A DNA stretch of 20,923 nt from an uncultured Flavobacteriales bacterium (GCA_959608625.1 CAUHQV010000034.1:1-20923), one strand, 5' to 3'; positions 1 through 7,555 are shown, counted from the stretch's first letter. Notes: generated from the sequence alone by a model not told the origin. A program made the numbers and translations.

Positions 1-303
1 GTTTTCCACCATATCTTGATATGCATACAGGAACGAAGGCAGGCGTACGGCAAGCGATACCCGGCATCCGCCTTCCGTATCGGCCAGTAAAAGCGCCATC
101 CGGGCAAGCAGCTGGAATTTTGCTCCGAAAGGAGAGACTGGATTTATTTCATCCAAAATATCCGGCATTTTTCCCACCAGGTATTCTTTTTCCTGAAATT
201 TAAGGACAAGCGGGGCGAAGGCGCTGTCGTCGGAAGAGGGGGGCAACAGGTCGTCGAAAGGGCGGCAAGCGCTGGGAAAAACAAAAGTTTTGAGCATAAA
301 CAT
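1..303 (-). CDS. Unrecognised protein, 3' end beyond window; candidate phase-variable gene
   Basis: A minus-strand frame is open from an ATG at 303 (MFMLKTFVFPS...) to the window edge, giving about 101 visible residues with normal composition and no stops. The next in-frame stop upstream is at 357-355, so the start lies between there and 303; ATG at 303 or ATG at 297 are the choices. I do not recognise the family. The visible part has no signal peptide or membrane segment and is moderately rich in Leu, Pro and Asp (for example FDDLLPPSSDD near residues 16-26). The gene sits directly downstream, in its own direction, of the inverted-repeat-bounded promoter segment at 366-522, so its transcription may depend on that switch. 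The plus-strand ORF at 21-203 is taken as its shadow. Confidence 0.6.
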   Translation of the reverse strand, partial: MFMLKTFVFPSACRPFDDLLPPSSDDSAFAPLVLKFQEKEYLVGKMPDILDEINPVSPFGAKFQLLARMALLLADTEGGCRVSLAVRLPSFLYAYQDMVEN

Positions 304-365
304 TCGTGAATGATATTCAGGGTATCCGCACGCAGACGCTCAGGATAGAGACGATTACCATCGCA

Positions 366-378
366 AAAAACGTACGAT
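366..378 (+). repeat. Left inverted repeat of the invertible segment
   Basis: AAAAACGTACGAT, with the palindromic core CGTACG at 371-376. It is exactly complementary to 510-522. Homology stops at both edges: the bases just inside differ at three positions, so the match is a bounded 13-mer. Confidence 0.8.
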
Positions 379-409
379 AAAATATAGTGGCCTTCGCGCT
401 ATTGACAAG
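379..409 (-). promoter_or_regulatory. Weaker leftward promoter candidate
   Basis: On the minus strand CTTG (409-406), a 19-nt spacer and TATATTTT (386-379) match the -33/-7 pattern with one mismatch in each box. It could give basal expression of the 1-303 gene in the current orientation. The -33 box lies inside a 7-bp hairpin (TGGCCTT 388-394 with AAGGCCA 407-413). Confidence 0.4.
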
Positions 410-424
410 GCCATAATCTTTCTT

Positions 425-466
425 TCAAAAACAAAGCCGGACACTACTGTTTGTAATATCCGGCTT
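425..466 (-). terminator. Rho-independent terminator of the ribE operon
   Basis: An 8-bp stem (AAGCCGGA 434-441 with TCCGGCTT 459-466) and 17-nt loop, followed on the minus strand by TGTTTTTG. It lies about 70 nt past the ribE stop. On the plus strand the stem is followed by A's, so it acts in one direction only. It lies inside the invertible segment. Confidence 0.65.
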
Positions 467-471
467 AAAAA

Positions 472-502
472 TTTGCCATTCCGTAAACCCTTTTTATCTT
501 TG
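472..502 (+). promoter_or_regulatory. Strong consensus promoter, currently facing ribE antisense
   Basis: TTTG at 472-475, a 19-nt spacer, and TATCTTTG at 495-502. This matches the Bacteroidota -33 TTTG / -7 TAnnTTTG consensus at every fixed position. The predicted start is near 508, at the right inverted repeat, so transcripts enter ribE antisense. No rightward gene lies immediately downstream, which is odd unless the promoter is sometimes inverted. Confidence 0.75.
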
Positions 503-509
503 CGGTAAA

Positions 510-522
510 ATCGTACGTTTTT
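510..522 (-). repeat. Right inverted repeat of the invertible segment
   Basis: ATCGTACGTTTTT on the plus strand, the exact reverse complement of 366-378. It ends 12 bp before the ribE stop codon, so inversion would leave ribE intact. Confidence 0.8.
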
Positions 523-534
523 AACTCACAATCT

Positions 535-1122
535 CTATTTGCCCAAAAGGCGCGCTGCGTACTTCCCTATCACATCGAATTCGAGATTGACTTTCGTCCC
601 TTTCTTAAAGGCATGAAAATTAGTATGCTCGTAAGTAAAGGGGATGATTGCCACCGAAAAACGGCCTTTTTCGCTGTCCACTACCGTCAGGCTGGTTCCG
701 TTGACCGAAATCGACCCTTTGGGAATGGTCACATTGCCATATAGGTCTTCGTCGTATTCGAAACGGTAGATCCAACTCCCGTCCTGCTGTTCGACACCGG
801 TGCATACGGCTGTCTGGTCGACATGCCCCTGCACGATATGCCCGTCCAGCCGGTCGCCCAATTTCATGGAGCGCTCCACATTCACTTCGGAGCCTATTTC
901 CAAATCGCCCAGGTTGGATTTCTTGAGTGTTTCGTCGATGGCCGTCACGGTGTACTGGTCGCCGGCGATATTCACCACCGTCAGGCATACCCCGTTGTGG
1001 GCGATACTCTGGTCTATTTTCAGTTCTCCCGCAAAATCGCACCGCATGGTGATATGCAGGTTGCCTTTGTCTTTTTTCAGGTCGGTCACTACGGCCATCC
1101 CTTCTACGATTCCTGTAAACAT
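535..1122 (-). CDS. ribE: Riboflavin synthase, alpha-type
   Basis: Riboflavin synthase converts two molecules of 6,7-dimethyl-8-ribityllumazine into riboflavin and a pyrimidinedione, the last step of riboflavin synthesis, in the cytoplasm. The 195 residues start with the hallmark MFTGIVE and hold two lumazine-binding half-domains, each with its NG.SLTV-like motif (NGVCLTV near residues 43-49 and NGTSLTV near 141-147). The inter-domain signature LGDRLDGHIVQGHVD is present near residues 88-102. Length is near the family norm of about 200. The start is fixed by the MFTG motif. It is last in the minus-strand cluster, 45 nt after mpl, and is followed by a terminator. An outward promoter at 472-502 points antisense into its 3' end. 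In some nomenclatures the gene is ribC. Confidence 0.95.
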   Translation of the reverse strand: MFTGIVEGMAVVTDLKKDKGNLHITMRCDFAGELKIDQSIAHNGVCLTVVNIAGDQYTVTAIDETLKKSNLGDLEIGSEVNVERSMKLGDRLDGHIVQGHVDQTAVCTGVEQQDGSWIYRFEYDEDLYGNVTIPKGSISVNGTSLTVVDSEKGRFSVAIIPFTYEHTNFHAFKKGTKVNLEFDVIGKYAARLLGK

Positions 1123-1167
1123 CTATGCTTTTGGTTTTAATTCTTATTCTTATATCTCCGTACTGTC

Positions 1168-2538
1168 TTACTCTTTCAGTCCGAATTCCTTCAGCCAATC
1201 GGTCGCATCCCAACTGCCGGAACTCATCATAAGGAACACCGTCCCATCCGTCGGAACGGCTTTTACCGCTTCGCGCAGGCTTTCGATATCGGTTTTCACT
1301 TCTAAGTTCGGATGATCGAACTCTGCGCGCACCCACTCGGGGTCGAGCGGCGGCATCCGTTTGATCTCCATCGCATGGTGGGAATAGAAAACGAACGCCT
1401 TGTCGGCCCCGGTCATCGTACCCTTATACTGGGGCAGGAAGTCTTTGTTTAAGCTCGAATACGTATGGAGTTCCATGCAGGCCACCACCCGGCGGTCGGG
1501 ATACAGTTCCTTTACAGCGGCTACCGTAGCCCGCACTTTGGACGGCGCATGGGCGAAGTCCTTGAAAACGACCGTCCGGCCGTCGTCGTACTGGCGCTCC
1601 AGGCGGTTCTTGGCCCCTTTGAAATCGGCCAGGCTCAGGTAAAAATCGAGCCGGCTGACCCCGGCCCGCTCCGCGGCAAGCATCGCGGCGGACAGGTTGG
1701 ACATATTGTGCCGACCGAAAAGAGTCGCCGGATACCGATTGCCCCCGTCCCGGAGGTAGACATGCCCGTCCTGTATCTCGTAAGAGTGTGTGGAATACGG
1801 CTCCAGTTTCAGATCCATATCCGGTTTTTCATCGAAAGCCTGGCGGACGATACGCACCACTTCCGGGTCTTCGGAATTGTATATCAGCACAGCCCCTTTT
1901 TCAAGGTCTTGGATGAACCGGACAAAAGAATCGGTATAGCTCTCATACGTTTTGAACACGTTCATATGATCCCACGCGATCCCCGATATCACAGCCACAC
2001 GCGGGTGGTAATGCAGGAATTTAGAGCGCATATCGAGCGGGGAGCTGAGATACTCGTCCCCTTCGATCACGATCGTCCCGGCATCCTCTGTCAGTTCGAC
2101 CATCCGATCGAACCCGTCTATCGAAGCCCCCACCAGGTAGTCCGTCTTCACCCCGGCATATTGCATAGCGTGAAGGATCATGGCCGTAATGGTCGTCTTT
2201 CCATGCGAGCCGGCCACTACAATGCGTTTCTTTTTCTCCGATTCGTGGTAGATAAATTCCGGATAAGAGAATATCTTCAGGCCCAGTTCGCGGGCGCGGG
2301 CCAATTCCGGATTGTCTATCCGGGCGTGCATGCCCAATATCACCGCATCGATATCCGGGGTGATCTTCTCCGGGTACCATCCTTCCTGCTGCGGCAAAAG
2401 GCCAGCTTCGGCCAGCCGGGTATGGGACGGTTCGTAGATTACGTCGTCCGATCCGGTGATCGTATGGCCTTTCTTCTGGAGGGTGAGCGCCAAGTTGTGC
2501 ATTGCGGCACCCCCTATGGCTATAAAATGTATTCTCAT
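1168..2538 (-). CDS. mpl: Mur ligase family protein, Mpl-like (UDP-MurNAc:tripeptide ligase)
   Basis: Mpl-type enzymes recycle peptidoglycan by ligating the salvaged tripeptide L-Ala-gamma-D-Glu-meso-DAP to UDP-N-acetylmuramate using ATP, in the cytoplasm. The 456 residues show the three Mur-ligase domains: an N-terminal Rossmann-like UDP-binding part (IHFIAIGGAAMHNLAL, residues 3-18, and TGSDD near 28), a central ATPase domain with the P-loop GSHGKTT (110-116) and the downstream IEGDEY acidic motif, and a C-terminal domain with the ..FAHAPSKVRAT.. motif. Initial GGAAMHNLA rather than MurC's GGxGMSG-type motif favours Mpl over MurC. The gene lies 19 nt after the HAD phosphatase gene and 45 nt before ribE, so it is likely cotranscribed. 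The long plus-strand ORF at 1465-2646 is its antisense shadow. Confidence 0.88.
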   Translation of the reverse strand: MRIHFIAIGGAAMHNLALTLQKKGHTITGSDDVIYEPSHTRLAEAGLLPQQEGWYPEKITPDIDAVILGMHARIDNPELARARELGLKIFSYPEFIYHESEKKKRIVVAGSHGKTTITAMILHAMQYAGVKTDYLVGASIDGFDRMVELTEDAGTIVIEGDEYLSSPLDMRSKFLHYHPRVAVISGIAWDHMNVFKTYESYTDSFVRFIQDLEKGAVLIYNSEDPEVVRIVRQAFDEKPDMDLKLEPYSTHSYEIQDGHVYLRDGGNRYPATLFGRHNMSNLSAAMLAAERAGVSRLDFYLSLADFKGAKNRLERQYDDGRTVVFKDFAHAPSKVRATVAAVKELYPDRRVVACMELHTYSSLNKDFLPQYKGTMTGADKAFVFYSHHAMEIKRMPPLDPEWVRAEFDHPNLEVKTDIESLREAVKAVPTDGTVFLMMSSGSWDATDWLKEFGLKE

Positions 2539-2557
2539 GGTTTTGTCATTTTTCGAT

Positions 2558-3298
2558 TCAAAAAATATCCGTCAGCTCCGTCAGGGAATGTATCTCGGAG
2601 ACTTTTCCGTGTTGCGCAGCCGCACGTCCCTTCCCGGCGGGATTGAACCACACGCCCCAACTGAAGCCGGCACCCAGGGCCGCCAGCACATCGTTGTCCA
2701 GATCGTCGCCTATCATCGCGCATCGGGACACCTCGGCGCCCGCCTTGCGGACAGCATAGTCGAATATCGCGCGGGACGGCTTCTTGGCGCCCGCCTCTTC
2801 GGAGGTCACCATACCGCTAATGTACGGATTTATGGCGGGATTATTTATTTTTATGGCCTGCACTTCGGAAAACCCGTTGGTCAGCAGCCAGATGGGATAC
2901 CGGGAAGAAAGCTCTGCCAGCACTTGCTCCGCACCGGGAAAAAGGTTTTTTTTATAAGGGCAGATGCTCAGGTACATATCGGCAAAACGTTCGGCCAGAC
3001 CATTATCCCGGATGGAAAACAGGGCCAACACCTCCCCGAAACGCCGGGTGCGCAAATCGCTCTTTACGATGACCCCACGGCGGTATTCGTCCCACATGCG
3101 GTCGTTTATCACATGGTACCGCGAGATGAAAGCCTCTTCCGTCAATCCGTTGCGGCCGACGAGCCCGAGGTTGTGCAGCGTCTCGGCCAACGCTTCTCCC
3201 GAATTCCGTTCGAAATCCCACAGGGTATGATCCAGGTCGAAGAACAATACAGAAATTTCTTTCGATGCCGGGTTGGCTGCTGCGATTTTATCTTTCAT
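2558..3298 (-). CDS. YjjG-family HAD phosphatase (noncanonical pyrimidine nucleotidase)
   Basis: A haloacid-dehalogenase-superfamily hydrolase of 246 residues. Motif I is FDLDHTLWDF (nucleophile D21, acid/base D23), motif II is TNG (140-142), motif III lies at AKKPS (K173), and motif IV is GDDLDND (197-203). The DLDHTLWDFERNS signature and NGFSEVQ are typical of YjjG, which removes phosphate from nucleoside monophosphates, including damaged or non-canonical pyrimidine nucleotides. The helical cap lies between motifs I and II. A role in nucleotide-pool cleaning fits the dut gene just upstream, though that pairing is inference. It is separated from dut by 118 nt carrying GC-rich hairpins and lies 19 nt before mpl. 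Substrate cannot be read from sequence. Confidence 0.85.
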   Translation of the reverse strand: MKDKIAAANPASKEISVLFFDLDHTLWDFERNSGEALAETLHNLGLVGRNGLTEEAFISRYHVINDRMWDEYRRGVIVKSDLRTRRFGEVLALFSIRDNGLAERFADMYLSICPYKKNLFPGAEQVLAELSSRYPIWLLTNGFSEVQAIKINNPAINPYISGMVTSEEAGAKKPSRAIFDYAVRKAGAEVSRCAMIGDDLDNDVLAALGAGFSWGVWFNPAGKGRAAAQHGKVSEIHSLTELTDIF

Positions 3299-3351
3299 TC
3301 CCGTTCTTTACCTATTATTCTCTTTTTTCCCGATTTATAGCACGGTAACAT

Positions 3352-3386
3352 CCGGCCATAAGGCCGGAGCGCCGCTTCCGCGGCGC
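3352..3386. other. Two adjacent GC-rich hairpins between dut and the HAD gene
   Basis: CCGGCC-ataa-GGCCGG (3352-3367) is followed at once by GCGCCGC-ttcc-GCGGCGC (3369-3386), both perfect with 4-nt loops. An outer CGGAGC (3365-3370) can also pair with GCTCCG (3409-3414). No T-tract follows on either strand, so this is not a canonical terminator. It may be a processing or attenuation structure within the operon, or a small palindromic repeat. Confidence 0.4.
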
Positions 3387-3416
3387 GCGCCTGGGGGCAC
3401 TGCGCAGGGCTCCGAT

Positions 3417-3854
3417 TCAACCTATCCGCCCCGTAGAGCCAAACCCGCCTGCTCCACGCTGGGTCTGGTCGAGCGAATCGACCGGCTCCCACTCGGCTGT
3501 TTCATACCGGGCGACGACCATTTGAGCAATCCGGTCGCCGTCGTTTATCACAAAATCCTCCCCGGACAAATTGGCCAGGATAACACCGATCTCCCCGCGG
3601 TAATCCGCATCGATCGTGCCGGGCGAATTCAGACAGGTAACGCCGCTTTTTATCGCCAACCCGCTGCGGGGGCGCACCTGTGCTTCATAGCCTTCCGGCA
3701 GGGCGATAAAGAGGCCCGTAGGCACGATCGCGCGCTCCATCGGCCGGAGCGTTACGGGTGCGTCCACGTTGGCCCGGAGATCCATTCCCGCCGAAAGCGG
3801 CGTCTGATACGAAGGAAGCGCATGGCGCGAACGGTTTATTATTTTAATTTTCAT
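3417..3854 (-). CDS. dut: dUTP diphosphatase
   Basis: Trimeric dUTPase hydrolyses dUTP to dUMP and pyrophosphate, keeping uracil out of DNA and supplying dUMP for dTMP synthesis. All five family motifs are present in order in the 145 residues: AGMDLRA (22-28), RPRSGLA (61-67), GTIDADYRGEIGV (79-91) with the catalytic-site Asp and Tyr, GDRIAQ (106-111), and the C-terminal P-loop-like GAGGFGSTG (134-142). The length is typical. The ATG at 3854 lies 13 nt after the flippase stop, so the two are almost certainly cotranscribed. Pairing of a flippase gene with dut is, from memory, common in Bacteroidales. Confidence 0.96.
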   Translation of the reverse strand: MKIKIINRSRHALPSYQTPLSAGMDLRANVDAPVTLRPMERAIVPTGLFIALPEGYEAQVRPRSGLAIKSGVTCLNSPGTIDADYRGEIGVILANLSGEDFVINDGDRIAQMVVARYETAEWEPVDSLDQTQRGAGGFGSTGRIG

Positions 3855-3867
3855 ACGAACTGATTAT

Positions 3868-5295
3868 TTAGGAAAATACTTTTTTGAAATTCTTCCGCTC
3901 TACGCAGTACATTACCGCGCAGAAAACCGCGAACAGAACGTTCCCCACCAAGACATTCCCGTCGAGCAGGTACCAGGACACGTATCCGCATCCCCAGCCC
4001 AGCAAAAGGTACAATACTATTTTCGGGATATTGTAAGGCACCGGGTAAAAGTGCTGGCCGAACGCAAATGATACGAGCATCATCACGCCATATGTAGCCA
4101 AATGTGACCAGGCGGCAGCCATATACCCGAAGCGCGGCACCCCGTAAAATATCACCGTAGTAGTCACTACCGCCCCGAGTATGGAAATATAAGCTCCCCA
4201 TTTGGTGCGGTCGGTCAGCTTGTACCACATCGACAGGTTGTAGTACAATCCCAGGAACACGTTGGCAAACAGAACGATAGGTACAATATCGATACCCGCC
4301 TGGTACTCGGAACCGATGAACAGATCCTTCAGCCAGGGAAGATTGGCCATAATGCCCACATACATAGCCGACACAGTCACCGTGAAATACAGTGTCACTG
4401 TCGCATACGTTTGCCGGGCATCGCGGTCGCGGGCGTGGGAGAAAAAGAACGGCTCCATCGCCAAGCGGAAAGCCTGGACGAAAAGCGTAATGAATATGGC
4501 CAGTTTAAAGCACACCCCATACACCCCCAGCCAATATTCCGATACATCGGCCGGCAAAAGCATCCGCAGGAATACCCGATCCATCGTTTCGTTCACCACA
4601 TAGGCCGTACCGCCGATCAGGATCGGCCAGCCGTATTTCAGCATCTTCTTCCATAGCGCCTTGTTCAGATACAGGGCGAATTTTTTCAGCTCCCCGCTGA
4701 GCAGCAACAGGACAAAGGCACTTCCCGCCACATTACTGACGAAAATGCTCTTTACATCCACTTCCATGACTCCGTAATGCGGCAGGAAGTAAAGGAGGAT
4801 CAGGTTCAGCAAGACCATCAGGCCTATCCCCGCCACACGAACCATGGCATATTTAAAAGCCCGGTTATCCAGCCTCAGTTTGGCAAACGGGATCACGGCG
4901 TAGGTATCCATCGCCACGATCAGCACAAAATAGAACAGGCAGGCAGCCTGATCGCCGTAATCGACAAAATCGGCGATCTGGCGGTAAAAGGCCAACCCGC
5001 CTATCATCAGGATAGTCGTAGAAAGGAAAAGAGAAGTAAACGCCGTATCCGCCACTTTTTTCCGGTCGCAGGACGGGTCGCTGGAGTAGCGGAAAAAAGC
5101 GGTTTCCATCCCATAAGTGAGCACCACATTGAGCAATGCCGCCCAGGCATACAGGTAATTCACGATACCCAGTCTCTCGGGAGGCAATATCCAGTTGCTC
5201 CACATGGGTGTCAGCAAATAATTGAGCAACCTCCCGGCCATCGACGAAATGCCGTAATATGCCGTCTGCCCGGTAAGGCTTTTGAGTACTCCCAT
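3868..5295 (-). CDS. Polysaccharide/lipid-linked oligosaccharide flippase (MATE-like, Wzx type)
   Basis: A 475-residue inner-membrane protein with about 12-14 hydrophobic segments. Its N-terminus, MGVLKSLTGQTAYYGISSM followed by LLTPMWSN, is typical of the polysaccharide_synt / MVF superfamily that flips undecaprenyl- or lipid-linked glycans across the inner membrane. There is no signal peptide. No glycosyltransferase genes are near, so this is not a dedicated capsule locus; a general role in O-antigen or envelope glycan export is inferred. The stop lies 13 nt before dut and the start 80 nt after the upstream membrane-protein gene. The specific substrate cannot be read from the sequence. Confidence 0.85.
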   Translation of the reverse strand: MGVLKSLTGQTAYYGISSMAGRLLNYLLTPMWSNWILPPERLGIVNYLYAWAALLNVVLTYGMETAFFRYSSDPSCDRKKVADTAFTSLFLSTTILMIGGLAFYRQIADFVDYGDQAACLFYFVLIVAMDTYAVIPFAKLRLDNRAFKYAMVRVAGIGLMVLLNLILLYFLPHYGVMEVDVKSIFVSNVAGSAFVLLLLSGELKKFALYLNKALWKKMLKYGWPILIGGTAYVVNETMDRVFLRMLLPADVSEYWLGVYGVCFKLAIFITLFVQAFRLAMEPFFFSHARDRDARQTYATVTLYFTVTVSAMYVGIMANLPWLKDLFIGSEYQAGIDIVPIVLFANVFLGLYYNLSMWYKLTDRTKWGAYISILGAVVTTTVIFYGVPRFGYMAAAWSHLATYGVMMLVSFAFGQHFYPVPYNIPKIVLYLLLGWGCGYVSWYLLDGNVLVGNVLFAVFCAVMYCVERKNFKKVFS

Positions 5296-5375
5296 TTTCC
5301 TATTTTCTTATCGAGCCGCACCTCTTCTTTTCCCGAGGCCGGCTTCTATCCGATTATCCTTTTTTGGTTCGCCTG

Positions 5376-6335
5376 TCATTTAAAAAACAGCAGCCCCAAT
5401 CCTGCCAATACAATCAAATACCACCTCATCAAGCCCCGGGCGGCCCTCCCGTCTTCGAAAGAGAAGAAACGGGCCACTACGGCCGCAAAAGGCAGTGCGA
5501 AAAATATAGCGAGGTATTTATAGGCCGGCAGGATAACGACGATCAGCACCGCGCAAACGCATATGGCCGAGATCGCCAGAAAGCGTTTTTTGCGCGGGAC
5601 CGTCTCTCCGCCTGCGAATTTCCAATATTTTATGTAAGCATACAACATAGCCAACAACAGGCAAACGGCATAGAAATAAAAACCGTCCGCCTTGAACACT
5701 TTTTCCGTGTAAGGCATGGCAAACAAACTGCGTGAAAATTCCGGAAGAAATGAATCCCCTCCGGCAAAGACCACTTCGTAAGTTAAAATCAAAATATAGG
5801 AGGCTGCCACTCCGGCCAGCGGAATGAGCCAGTTCCGGATATCGGACGGCGAGAAAAGAAGGACCCCCATATAAACGGCCAGCAGGAATACCGCCGCCGC
5901 CGGAACGAACCAACCGGCCAGTACCACAAAAAACGAGGCGAAAAAGATATGGGCTTTTTCCACACCGGGGTTATCCTGCATCCGCATCACATTGTACAGA
6001 GAAAAAACGATCAGCATATTGGATATCAGGTAATCCGAAAAGAACATCAGGGTAGGGACACTCAGGAAAAAAGCCCCGTACACCACCGGCACTTTCCAAA
6101 GGTTTTGGGGGCGGAACATATCCGACAGGGCCAGTGCCGAAAAAAAGGCGGAAACGAGCACCAACCCGATATTGACTGCCGCATCGGCAAAAGGAGCGAC
6201 CGACACATTGCACCACTGTACCCAACGGATAGAAAAATTGACCGTACACAACACCCCCAAGGCTGCCACCGACAGGATCAGCAACATCAGGTGGCCGCCT
6301 GCGGGCAATGTATTGACTCTGATATCCGTTCTCAT
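5376..6335 (-). CDS. Polytopic inner-membrane protein, DUF6427-like
   Basis: A very hydrophobic protein with about 9-10 transmembrane segments spread over its whole length and few charged residues. It resembles the uncharacterised DUF6427-type membrane proteins found beside envelope genes in Bacteroidota; this assignment is from memory of the pattern and is not firm. Two starts are possible. ATG at 6368 (330 residues) would overlap the 3' end of the envC-like gene by 16 nt. ATG at 6335 (MRTDIRVNTLP..., 319 residues) leaves a 17-nt gap and puts the first membrane segment close to the N-terminus, so I prefer it. The context, between a murein-hydrolase activator and a glycan flippase, suggests an envelope role. 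No catalytic motif is visible. Confidence 0.7.
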   Translation of the reverse strand: MRTDIRVNTLPAGGHLMLLILSVAALGVLCTVNFSIRWVQWCNVSVAPFADAAVNIGLVLVSAFFSALALSDMFRPQNLWKVPVVYGAFFLSVPTLMFFSDYLISNMLIVFSLYNVMRMQDNPGVEKAHIFFASFFVVLAGWFVPAAAVFLLAVYMGVLLFSPSDIRNWLIPLAGVAASYILILTYEVVFAGGDSFLPEFSRSLFAMPYTEKVFKADGFYFYAVCLLLAMLYAYIKYWKFAGGETVPRKKRFLAISAICVCAVLIVVILPAYKYLAIFFALPFAAVVARFFSFEDGRAARGLMRWYLIVLAGLGLLFFK

Positions 6336-6352
6336 CGTGGTCTGTATCCGAT

Positions 6353-7555
6353 TCAGCGCGCCAGCCAAAGTTCGGGATCCTGTTTTTCAGTCCCGTCGAA
6401 CACGCAGAAGGTAAGTATCGTTTTATTTTCGAATTTGTCCGTATAGATCTTTCCGATCACCTGCTTGGTGGACACCTTGTCCCCCTGTTTCACCTGGACA
6501 GAGACCAGATCCCCATACACGGTAAAATATTTTCCGTGGCTTACGAACACGTTTATCAGGCCATTCTGCTTCTGGACACGGGTCACCGTACCGGAAAAAA
6601 CGGCCCGGGCATTCGTCCCCTCAGGTGCTGAAATGGAAATCCCCGGATTGGATATCTGGACGTTGAGGCCCGGATAGGTCTGGTTTCCGAAAGGAATATA
6701 GACCATACCCTGTCCCACCGGCCAGGGAAGGCGCCCCTTGTTCTGGGCGAAATCGGCAGAAAGCTGCTTGGCCTCGGGAGTCATGCCGGCGCCCACAGTA
6801 CCCTTACTTCCGCTTTTCTTGCGCTGGGCAGCCAATTCTTTGGCGATAATATCATCGATGGCCTGCTGGATGCGGGTGGCGTTCTTTTTCTTTTCGCCCA
6901 GCTCCTTTTCCAGTTGTTTTTTGTTCTTTTGCAGGGACGACAGCAATCCCTGAATGCGCGTTTGGTCGGCCTTTAGTTTATCCATTTCGGACGTCTGCTC
7001 GGCCAGGAGTTTGGTTTTCTCCCCTCTAAGGGCCCTGAGTTCGGCCAACGCTTTCTGTGCCTGCTCATTTTTGGAACGGACTTCCTGTCCCCGTTTGCGG
7101 ATCGCATCCACATACTCCCGGATATATTTCCCGCGGCGATACGCCTGTAAAAAACTATCGGAAGACAGGATATACATCAATCGAATCCCCGAGGACTTAT
7201 TTTTCTCGTAGCTGACGCACATTTTGGCATAGGATGCCTTCAACGTATCCAATTCGCGGGTGAGCCGTTGGGTTTCCGTTGTTTTCACTCCGATCTGGGC
7301 ATCCAGGATCCCGATATCCGTATTAATGGTTTTTATCAGCTTCTCCCGGATCCGCACTTTCGAGCGCAGGCTTTGGAGTTCCACCGTCTTGGACTTCTGG
7401 TTCTTCGTATTGGCTGCAATGGCGGCATTGAGCCGGGACATATCGTCCTGCAGCTGCCGTTTCTGCTTTTCCAGCGAAGTCTTGGATTGGGAATATCCGC
7501 CGGCGCAAAGAAGGAGCGCCGCTGCAAAAAACAGATATTTGACTGTCGTATTCAT
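6353..7555 (-). CDS. EnvC-like murein hydrolase activator (coiled coil plus degenerate LytM/M23 domain)
   Basis: A 400-residue exported protein. It has a signal peptide (residues 1 to about 23, ending AGGYSQ), a long charged coiled coil (about 24-250, rich in Lys, Glu and Gln), and a C-terminal M23/LytM fold (about 275-400). EnvC-type proteins are periplasmic and activate cell-wall amidases during cell separation. The M23 zinc ligands are missing: the usual H..G.DI region reads NPGISISAPEGT and the C-terminal HLHFE region reads LTFCVF, so a peptidase role is unlikely and an activator role fits. It lies 14 nt after the DUF4292 lipoprotein gene, in the same order seen from memory in other Bacteroidales. 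The peptide scaffold SHGKYFTVYGDL is retained. Confidence 0.88.
   Translation of the reverse strand: MNTTVKYLFFAAALLLCAGGYSQSKTSLEKQKRQLQDDMSRLNAAIAANTKNQKSKTVELQSLRSKVRIREKLIKTINTDIGILDAQIGVKTTETQRLTRELDTLKASYAKMCVSYEKNKSSGIRLMYILSSDSFLQAYRRGKYIREYVDAIRKRGQEVRSKNEQAQKALAELRALRGEKTKLLAEQTSEMDKLKADQTRIQGLLSSLQKNKKQLEKELGEKKKNATRIQQAIDDIIAKELAAQRKKSGSKGTVGAGMTPEAKQLSADFAQNKGRLPWPVGQGMVYIPFGNQTYPGLNVQISNPGISISAPEGTNARAVFSGTVTRVQKQNGLINVFVSHGKYFTVYGDLVSVQVKQGDKVSTKQVIGKIYTDKFENKTILTFCVFDGTEKQDPELWLAR

Larger units (their letters stand above)
366..522. other. Candidate invertible promoter segment (Mpi-type DNA switch)
   Basis: The segment is bounded by perfect 13-bp inverted repeats, AAAAACGTACGAT at 366-378 and its reverse complement at 510-522, with 131 bp between. 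The interior carries a full-consensus Bacteroidota promoter pointing right (472-502), a weaker one pointing left (409-379), and the ribE-operon terminator (466-425, leftward). The repeat core AAACGTACGA closely resembles, from memory, the core reported for Mpi-inverted capsule promoters of Bacteroides fragilis (ARACGTWCGT). Inversion would point the strong promoter at the leftward gene starting at 303, with a leader of about 75 nt. As given, the segment is OFF for that gene. Inversion itself is inference. Confidence 0.75.

Noticed and set aside
1465..2646. 393-codon plus-strand ORF
   Set aside because: It lies opposite mpl, whose Mur-ligase motifs are unmistakable; the antisense translation is His/Arg/Gln-rich and has no recognisable family.
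2985..2994. AAACGTTCGG, similar to the Mpi core
   Set aside because: It is a single copy inside the HAD coding sequence with no inverted partner nearby, so probably chance.
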